A DNA stretch of 38,697 nt from an uncultured Bacteroidales bacterium (lineage in GTDB: Bacteria; Bacteroidota; Bacteroidia; Bacteroidales; P3), in assembly GCA_900320975.1 (NCBI GenBank), contig ONUE01000004.1, positions 1-38,697 of the forward strand. Reading direction: 5' to 3'. Each line of letters begins with the position of its first letter. Positions within the stretch are counted from its first letter, which is position 1. Positions 33,222 to 38,697 of the stretch are shown in pieces. The notes below the pieces were generated by a model that had not been told where the DNA came from, ran no database searches, and saw only the letters and a list, made by a program, of their open reading frames with translations. Made by a program: the position numbers and the translations under genes.

Positions 33222-34508
33222 ATGCGTTGTAAAGGATTGATAACTACGGTATTGTTACTGCTGCTGTGCGTCGGGCGCGCGGCGGCGTACGACTTTGCGG
33301 CCACGGCCCCGTCGGGGCAGACGCTCTACTATGCCTATGTCGACGGCGGCGTGGCGGTGGTGCACCCCAACAGCTCAACGATTCCGGCGGCCGGATGGAA
33401 TAACTACTCACGCCCTGTGGGCGCGATGACGATACCGGCCACGGTGGAGCACAACGGCGTGAGCTACAATGTCGTGATGGTGGATGTCTATGCTTTCTTT
33501 GACTGCGATGGCATCACCTCGGTTACGGTGTCCGAGGGCGTCGGGGCGCTGTATGGGTCGACTTTCCGGAGCTGCTCGGGCCTGACGTCGGTGACGCTGC
33601 CTGCCACTATAGACACCATAGGCACCTATGTCTTCTTCGACTGCGAGGCCCTGCGGAACGTCAACATCCAGCGTGTGACGCCGCCGCGGTGCGCCGGCAA
33701 CGCCTTCTATGAGCTGCCCCTTGCCCAGTGCACCCTCACGGTGCCTAACGGGGCGACGGAGGCCTACGGCGCTGTGGCGCCGTGGAGTTCCTTCGGCACT
33801 ATTGTCGAGGCGATATACGATGTGACGATAGCGGCCATTGCCAACTATGAGCAGCGCGGCACTGTGGAGGGTGAAGGCGTCTATCCGATGGGCACCACGG
33901 TGACGCTGACGGCGGAGCCTGCGGAGGGCTACTTCTTCGCCTGCTGGCAGGATGGCGACACGCTGAACCCGCGGGCGGTGACGGCGACGCCGGGCGCCTA
34001 CTATGTGGCGCACTTCTTTGCCTACAGGCACGACACGGTGCATGTGGTCGATTCGATAATGATACACCCGCTGCTGCACACCTTGACAGTGACCAGCGCC
34101 GACCCGTGGCGCGGGTTGGTGGCAGGCAACACCATTGTGATGCACGGCACAATCATAGAGATTGCGGCCATACCGCTTGGAAACAATACCTTCACCACGT
34201 GGAGCGACGGCAATACCGACAATCCGCGCCGCGTGACGGTGGAGAACGACATAACGCTGACGGCCTCCTTCACGACAAACAACTGCATCGTGGGGTCCGA
34301 GACGGGCACGTGGTCGGCCAGCGTCGACGGGCAGCGCATAGCGGTGCGTTGCGGGGTGGGGGAGACGGTGCGCCTGTTCGACCTGCAGGGGCGCTGCCTG
34401 CTGACCCTCAAGGCCACGGCGACGACCACACACATTGACGCGCCGGCGAAAGGTGTGTACCTTGTAAGCGTCGGCACAGATCCGGCAAAGAAAATAATAA
34501 CAGAATAA
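33222..34508 (+). CDS. Exported LRR_5/BspA-like protein with T9SS sorting domain
   Basis: A 428-aa exported protein. I chose ATG 33222 because it opens the signal peptide (MRCKGLITTVLLLLLC...RAAA); ATGs at 33186 and 33189 would add a polar leader. Order: BspA-type leucine-rich repeats (about 80-170; GITSVTVSEGVGALYGSTF, LTSVTLPATIDTIGTYVF), two InlB-B/flg_new-like repeats (about 205-355; GTTVTLTAEPAEGYFFACWQDGD and TFTTWSDGNTDNPRRV), and a C-terminal type IX sorting domain (VRLFDLQGRCLL...GVYLVSVGTDPAKKIITE). It is probably secreted or surface-attached by T9SS. The stop is 1 bp before the next gene. Confidence 0.85.
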   Translation: MRCKGLITTVLLLLLCVGRAAAYDFAATAPSGQTLYYAYVDGGVAVVHPNSSTIPAAGWNNYSRPVGAMTIPATVEHNGVSYNVVMVDVYAFFDCDGITSVTVSEGVGALYGSTFRSCSGLTSVTLPATIDTIGTYVFFDCEALRNVNIQRVTPPRCAGNAFYELPLAQCTLTVPNGATEAYGAVAPWSSFGTIVEAIYDVTIAAIANYEQRGTVEGEGVYPMGTTVTLTAEPAEGYFFACWQDGDTLNPRAVTATPGAYYVAHFFAYRHDTVHVVDSIMIHPLLHTLTVTSADPWRGLVAGNTIVMHGTIIEIAAIPLGNNTFTTWSDGNTDNPRRVTVENDITLTASFTTNNCIVGSETGTWSASVDGQRIAVRCGVGETVRLFDLQGRCLLTLKATATTTHIDAPAKGVYLVSVGTDPAKKIITE

Positions 34509-34509
34509 T

Positions 34510-35780
34510 ATGAAACTGCAATTCATGGGGGCCACCCGCGAGGTGACCGGCAGCAAACACTTGATAACCACCAAGCATGGAGTGAAGATACTGCTCGACT
34601 GCGGCATGTATCAGGGCAAGGGCCTGGAGACCGACGCCATGAACCGTGACCTCGGCTTCGACCCGAAGGAGATAGACTATCTCATCCTCAGCCATGCACA
34701 TATAGACCACAGCGGCCTCATACCCTACATTTACAAGCAGGGCTTCCGTGGCACCGTGCTTTGCACGCCGGCCACGCGCGACCTCTGCGCCATAATGCTG
34801 GCCGACGCGGGCCGCATACAGGAGCAGGATACGCAGACCTTCAACAAGAAGCGCAAGGCACAGGGACTTGAGCCCGTGGAGCCCATCTACGAAGAGCAGG
34901 ACGCCCAGCAGTGCATGAGCTGCTTCATCAGCGTGCCCTACCACAAGAAATTCAACATCGAGGGCGAGGTGACGGTGGAGTTCTTCGACGCCGGACATAT
35001 ACTCGGCTCGGCGCTCGTGTACCTCGAAATCAAGGATGGCCGCCGCATGATACGCCTCGGCTTCACGGGCGACATAGGGCGCTACGACAAGCAGATACTC
35101 AAGGACCCGGAGCCTTTCCCACAGGTGGACTACCTCAGGAGCTGCTGATGGCGGTGCTCGACACCTGCACGAAGAAGAAGGGCAAGCTCATCATACCCAG
35201 CTTCGCCATAGGCCGCGCACAGGAGATAATCTACGCGCTCGACAGGCTGGAGCACAGCAAGCTGCTGCCGGACATCGACGTGTTTGTCGACAGCCCCCTC
35301 TCCATCTCGGCCACGGACATCATGCGTCTGCATACGGAGTGCTTCAACGAGGACATCGCCGAGTACTGCAAGACAGACCCCGACCCCTTCGGCTTCAACC
35401 GGTTGCACTACATACAGAGCGTCATGGAGAGCAAGCAGCTGAACATACGCCACAAGCCCTGCGTCATCATCGCCGCCAGCGGCATGATGGAGGCCGGCCG
35501 CGTGAAGCATCACCTGGCCAACCATATCGACAACCCCGCCACGACGGTGCTGTGCGTGGGCTATTGCGAGCCCTCGACGCTGGGCGCCAAGATTATGCGC
35601 GGTGACGAGGAGGTGAGCATCTTCGGCCAGCGCCACAAGGTGCGCGCCGAGCTGCGCCGCATAGACTCGCTGTCGGGTCATGGCGACTACGAGGAGATGA
35701 TGCGCTACATCGACTGTCAGGACAAGCGCAAGGTGAAGCACCTCTTCCTCGCGGCATTCAGGGAAGAAGTTGAACTGTAA
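34510..35780 (+). pseudogene. Beta-CASP metallo-beta-lactamase RNase/exonuclease-like protein, frame broken
   Basis: An MBL-fold enzyme of the beta-CASP group (predicted RNA processing nuclease). The first frame (34510-35148) has HAHIDH (62-67), DAGHILGS (160-167) and FTGDIGR (185-191), then stops after FPQVDYLRSC. The second frame resumes at about 35136 with QELLMAVLDTC, IIPSFAIGRAQEIIYALD, IAASGMMEAGRVKHHL and LSGHGDYEEM. The segment normally joining them, containing the conserved motif A (CESTYG) and about 18-20 residues, is absent. This therefore looks like a frame-changing deletion, not ribosomal frameshifting. It could be inactive as drawn, or an assembly fault. It lies in an operon with the LRR gene, pspC and cstA. 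Confidence 0.85.
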
Positions 35781-35794
35781 ATAATTGTTGAAAC

Positions 35795-36007
35795 ATGGAG
35801 AATAATAACTATCGTCGTTTGATGCGCAGCACTAACGACCGCCGCATTGCCGGTGTGTGTGGTGGTTTGGCCAAATACACCAACACCGACCCCACTGTGG
35901 TCCGCATCCTTTTCCTGATATCTATCATCTTCGGCGGCTTCGGCTTTTGGGCCTACCTTGTGGTGTGGCTCGTCGCCCCGGAGGACAACCTAATAGAAAA
36001 CAAGTAG
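35795..36007 (+). CDS. PspC-domain protein
   Basis: A 70-aa protein covering almost exactly one PspC domain: RRIAGVCGGLAKYTNTDPTVVRILF then a membrane helix (FLISIIFGGFGFWAYLVVWLV) and the end APEDN. PspC proteins sense or respond to membrane stress; stand-alone small forms are common in Bacteroidota. It lies 14 bp after the beta-CASP gene and 3 bp before cstA. Confidence 0.92.
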   Translation: MENNNYRRLMRSTNDRRIAGVCGGLAKYTNTDPTVVRILFLISIIFGGFGFWAYLVVWLVAPEDNLIENK

Positions 36008-36010
36008 TCT

Positions 36011-37468
36011 ATGGTAACATTTATTATCTCCGTCGTACTGCTGGTACTGGGGTACTGGCTTTATTCCAAGGTTATTGAACGTGTCATCGGTGTCGACCCG
36101 CAGCGCGAGACACCCGCCGTAGTGCATCCCGACGGCGTGGACTATGTGCCCATGAAGCCGTGGCGCATCTTCCTCATCCAGTTCCTCAACATCGCAGGTG
36201 TGGGACCTATCATCGGCGCCGTCATGGGAGCCCAGTTCGGCACCGCCTCGTTCCTGTGGATAGTCTTCGGCTGCATCTTCGCCGGTGCGGTGCATGACTT
36301 CATAGCGGGCTTCATAAGCATCCGTCAGGACGGCGCCTCGCTGCCTGAGATCCACGGCAAGTATCTGGGCAACGGCATGAAGCAGTTTATGCGCGGCTTC
36401 ACGGTGGTGCTTATGATACTCGTCGGCGCGGTGTTCGTCAACACGCCCGCCACGCTGCTCACGCAGGATATCTTCGTGCCTGAGGGGCTGCGCCACCTTG
36501 ACCACAACGTGATACAGTACTTCTGGGTGATACTCATCTTCATATACTACCTGCTGGCTACCATGCTGCCCATAGACAAGATTATCGGCAAGATATATCC
36601 TATCTTCGGCATCCTGCTGCTGGCTATGGCGGTGGCGCTGGTGGTGGCCTTCGTGGCCTATCAGGTGCCGCTGCGTGAGGTGTGGGAAGGTCTGGAGAAC
36701 AGCCATCCGAAGGCCGAGACCAACCCCATCTTCCCCATGATGTTCATCAGCATCGCCTGCGGCGCTATCAGCGGTTTCCACGCCACGCAGTCGCCCTTGA
36801 TGGCCCGCTGCATGGTGAACGAGAAGCAGGCGCGCCCCATCTTCTACGGCGCCATGATTGCCGAGGGCATCGTGGCCCTCATCTGGGCTGCCGCCGCGGC
36901 CTACTTTTTCCATGACCACCCCGAGCTGTGCCTCGGCAAGAGCGGCGCCGCCATGGTGGGAGTGATAGCCAACGAGTGGTTCCCTTCGATTATTGCCTTT
37001 ATCACCATCCTCGGCGTGGTCAGCGCCGCCGTGACAAGCGGCGACACGGCCCTGCGCTCGGCACGTCTCATCGTGGCCGACTTCATGCATGTGGACCAGA
37101 AGCCCGTGGTGAAGCGTCTGCTGGTGGCTCTGCCGGTGTTTGTGCTGGCGGCGGCATTGCTGGTGTTCTCGCTGGCCAACCCTGCAGGCTTCGACTATAT
37201 CTGGCGCTACTTCTCGTGGGCTAACCAAGTGCTCGCCATGGTCACGCTGTGGGCCGTCACGGTGTTCCTGTCGCGCCTCAAGAAAGGCGGCTGGTACTGG
37301 ATTACCCTCGTCCCGGCACTGTTCATGAGTATGGTCACCATCAGCTTCCTCCTCGTGGCTCAGAAAGAGGGTCTGGGCAGCGTCCTGCCGCACACGGTGG
37401 GCTATGCCATAGCAGCCGCCATCACCATAGCGCTGGGCGTGCTCTTCTTTGCCCGCAGAAAGAAATAA
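36011..37468 (+). CDS. CstA-family carbon starvation transporter
   Basis: A 485-aa polytopic protein matching the shorter CstA class (E. coli CstA is about 700 aa). It has QFLNIAGVGPIIGAVMGAQFG, FAGAVHDFIAGFISIRQDG, IACGAISGFHATQSPLMARC and VTSGDTALRSARLIVADF, all typical. CstA relatives take up pyruvate or peptides under carbon starvation. It begins 3 bp after the pspC stop and ends just before an independent promoter. Confidence 0.92.
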   Translation: MVTFIISVVLLVLGYWLYSKVIERVIGVDPQRETPAVVHPDGVDYVPMKPWRIFLIQFLNIAGVGPIIGAVMGAQFGTASFLWIVFGCIFAGAVHDFIAGFISIRQDGASLPEIHGKYLGNGMKQFMRGFTVVLMILVGAVFVNTPATLLTQDIFVPEGLRHLDHNVIQYFWVILIFIYYLLATMLPIDKIIGKIYPIFGILLLAMAVALVVAFVAYQVPLREVWEGLENSHPKAETNPIFPMMFISIACGAISGFHATQSPLMARCMVNEKQARPIFYGAMIAEGIVALIWAAAAAYFFHDHPELCLGKSGAAMVGVIANEWFPSIIAFITILGVVSAAVTSGDTALRSARLIVADFMHVDQKPVVKRLLVALPVFVLAAALLVFSLANPAGFDYIWRYFSWANQVLAMVTLWAVTVFLSRLKKGGWYWITLVPALFMSMVTISFLLVAQKEGLGSVLPHTVGYAIAAAITIALGVLFFARRKK

Positions 37469-37499
37469 TTGTCCATATTCAAAAAAAGTTGTATTTTTG
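37469..37499 (+). promoter_or_regulatory. Promoter of the YD-repeat-like gene
   Basis: TTG at 37469-37471, 20 bp, then TATTTTTG at 37492-37499: the Bacteroidota promoter pattern. It starts directly at the cstA stop and lies 25 bp before the next ATG. Confidence 0.7.
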
Positions 37500-37523
37500 C
37501 ACTTTGAAATAACAGAGAAAACA

Positions 37524-38354
37524 ATGAAGAAAAATATTGCTCTCATCCTTGTCCTGCTCGTTGCAGGCACTGCGTTTGCAGGCCCGAAGCCCCGTAAGAA
37601 TTCCCGTACTGAAATGGGCATCCACGGCAACGCAATCTATGTGATTGAGTATACCTACAACCTCCGTGGCGGACGCGACGGTGGCCGTCAGCTCGTCTGC
37701 ATCGACAGCATCACCTTCGACAAGCGTGGCAACTTCGCCGACAAGTTCCGCACCAAGGCCGACGACTACACGTGGTACAGCTATTTCTTCGATGTCAACG
37801 GCTATAGCCTCGGCTGGAATGAGTACAACCGCGAGAAGATGCTTACGGGCCGTACCGCCTACCTCAACGACAAGGATGGCAACCGCATAGAGCGCACGGT
37901 GTTCCTTGGTAACCAGATGACCAAGAAGGAGAGCAGCACCTTCAAGAACGGCAAGAAGGTTGAGGAGCAGAGCTTCGACGCTGACGGCGAGATGACCGAG
38001 AAGCGCACCTACAAGTATGACAACAATGGCAACTGCACGGAGATGGAGTTCTACAACCGCGACGGCGAGTTGATGCAGCACTATCTCTACAAATACGACG
38101 CTCGTGGCAACCGTGTGGAGTGGCGCTTCTACGATGCCGACGAGTTCCTTTCGGCCCTCACCACCTACTACTATGACGACCACGACAACCTCATCGAGGT
38201 GAGCTCGTTCAACTATGACGAGCACCTCAACTGGAAGCACAGCTACGTCTACGAGTATGACGAGGACGACAACTGGGTGCGCCAGACAATCTACCGCAAC
38301 AACGTGCCCTATCAGGTTATCGAGCGCGAGATTGCCTTCCCGGTGGACAGATAA
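37524..38354 (+). CDS. Exported protein with YD-like repeats
   Basis: A 276-aa protein with a signal peptide (MKKNIALILVLLVAGTAFAG). The C-terminal half has at least four repeats of about 20-25 residues on the pattern Y-x-YD-x-x-x-N-x-x-E-x-x-x-Y (YKYDNNGNCTEMEFYNRDGE, YKYDARGNRVEWRFYDADE, YYYDDHDNLIEVSSFNYDE, YEYDEDDNWVRQTIYRN), like single RHS/YD units but without an RHS shell. These occur as small exported proteins in Bacteroidota, perhaps binding carbohydrate; the function is unknown. It has its own promoter and terminator. I chose ATG 37524 because it opens the signal peptide and follows the promoter. Confidence 0.82.
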   Translation: MKKNIALILVLLVAGTAFAGPKPRKNSRTEMGIHGNAIYVIEYTYNLRGGRDGGRQLVCIDSITFDKRGNFADKFRTKADDYTWYSYFFDVNGYSLGWNEYNREKMLTGRTAYLNDKDGNRIERTVFLGNQMTKKESSTFKNGKKVEEQSFDADGEMTEKRTYKYDNNGNCTEMEFYNRDGELMQHYLYKYDARGNRVEWRFYDADEFLSALTTYYYDDHDNLIEVSSFNYDEHLNWKHSYVYEYDEDDNWVRQTIYRNNVPYQVIEREIAFPVDR

Positions 38355-38372
38355 TGTATGATGAAAAGATTG

Positions 38373-38402
38373 GCGGCCCGTGCAATGCACGGGCCGCTTT
38401 TG
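38373..38402. terminator. Rho-independent terminator
   Basis: Stem GCGGCCCGTGC with GCACGGGCCGC, AAT loop, then a T-run (TTTTGTTTT). It lies 18 bp after the stop at 38354 and 2 bp before the convergent gene ends at 38405, so it probably serves both. Confidence 0.88.
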
Positions 38403-38404
38403 TT

Positions 38405-38697
38405 TTACCCAAACAGAGACATCTGACGGACTCCTTGCGCGCAGTAGTGCTGGTAAGGGCAGGCGTAAGGCTCGAGGCAATGCTGGCCAGTTGGCGTGGC
38501 GGGTTCACCATGGGATAATATATCCTTCATGGCGGCGATATTGCTGGCTATCTCGTCATGCTGAGCGGCCAGATCCTCAGTAAGCTCAACAACCTCAAAC
38601 CCATCAGCCCCATTAAACCCATTAGACCCATTCGCCCCATTATACACAACGCAGAACTTGTTTATGCTGCGGCAGTGCGAGATAACATAATGCTGCA
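38405..38697 (-). CDS. C-terminus of a DUF2779-like protein (5' end outside window)
   Basis: The reading frame is open to the window edge, so only about the last 96 residues are seen. The end GQHCLEPYACPYQHYC is the Cys cluster typical of DUF2779 (C-x3-PY-x-C-x4-YC), a family thought to be a PD-(D/E)XK nuclease with an iron-sulfur cluster. Upstream of it, a 9-bp tandem repeat encodes NGANGSNGFNGADGF. The nuclease core is not in the window, so the call rests on the Cys motif alone. Confidence 0.6.
   Translation of the reverse strand, partial: QHYVISHCRSINKFCVVYNGANGSNGFNGADGFEVVELTEDLAAQHDEIASNIAAMKDILSHGEPATPTGQHCLEPYACPYQHYCAQGVRQMSLFG
38597..38641. repeat. 9-bp tandem repeat inside the DUF2779-like gene
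   Basis: Five units of the type AAACCCATT (two positions variable). On the minus strand it encodes repeats of NG plus one residue. The unit length is a multiple of three, so copy changes would keep the frame, unlike the 7- and 8-bp repeats elsewhere. Confidence 0.85.

Noticed and set aside
35130..35148. Programmed frameshift in the beta-CASP gene (AGGAG followed by CTG CTG ATG resembles a stimulated site)
   Set aside because: The conserved motif A segment is absent from the DNA itself, so a deletion or assembly fault is the simpler reading.
35990..37630. Open frame of about 546 codons opposite cstA
   Set aside because: His/Glu/Gln-rich translation without domains, antisense to a clear CstA; codon-bias shadow.

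Overview
This window looks like chromosome from a GC-rich member of the Bacteroidales (phylum Bacteroidota). The evidence is the gene families (a GldF-GldG fusion, a T9SS-type C-terminal sorting domain, a peptidoglycan-linking OmpA lipoprotein, an outer-membrane barrel with a carboxypeptidase-regulatory-like N-terminus, SpoIID/LytB next to lpxB and surE), promoters of the Bacteroidota type (TTTG, about 19-20 bp, TAnnTTTG), and genes that mostly lack Shine-Dalgarno sequences. No rRNA, tRNA, CRISPR array, IS element or prophage was seen.

Layout. Positions 1-11612 form one minus-strand run. In transcription order it is an M28-family peptidase relative, GldFG, a DUF4340 protein, surE, a small membrane protein, lpxB, SpoIID/LytB, a periplasmic thioredoxin, ftsY and rimO (cut by the window edge). 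Several of these overlap by ATGA. From 12032 come a Wzz-like protein and an O-antigen ligase/polymerase (+), then a CBS-containing ClC channel (-) and an OmpA lipoprotein (+). Positions 17503-28145 hold a nine-gene plus-strand operon: outer-membrane barrel, ABC ATPase, two related permeases, two lipoproteins, a YtrA-type GntR repressor, an M16 protease and a third lipoprotein. It has a canonical promoter with a YtrA-like operator at the start and a terminator at the end. Positions 28203-32799 (-) carry yidC (broken), nhaD and a lysozyme-like membrane protein. Positions 33222-37468 (+) carry a T9SS-sorted LRR protein, a beta-CASP metallo-beta-lactamase protein (broken), PspC and CstA. A YD-repeat-like exported protein and the C-terminus of a DUF2779-like protein close the window.

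Three things stand out. (1) Two related long hairpin elements, at 11752-11856 and 32961-33097, each sit between divergent genes. They share a C-rich/G-rich arm and an 11-bp module; the second has a perfect 39-bp inner stem, and both have G-quadruplex motifs on or beside the right arm. (2) Short tandem repeats (7, 8 or 9 bp units) recur inside protein-coding genes without breaking the frame (rimO twice, lpxB, the gldFG junction, yidC, the DUF2779-like gene) as well as in short gaps. The same 8-bp unit appears in rimO, at the rimO start and in lpxB. (3) The nine-gene envelope operon has a palindrome over its transcription start that resembles the Bacillus YtrA operator, suggesting autoregulation by the GntR protein encoded seventh in the operon.

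Two housekeeping genes 3 kb apart (yidC and the beta-CASP gene) each have a frame change at a point where a conserved family segment also appears to be missing. This may be real decay or an assembly fault.
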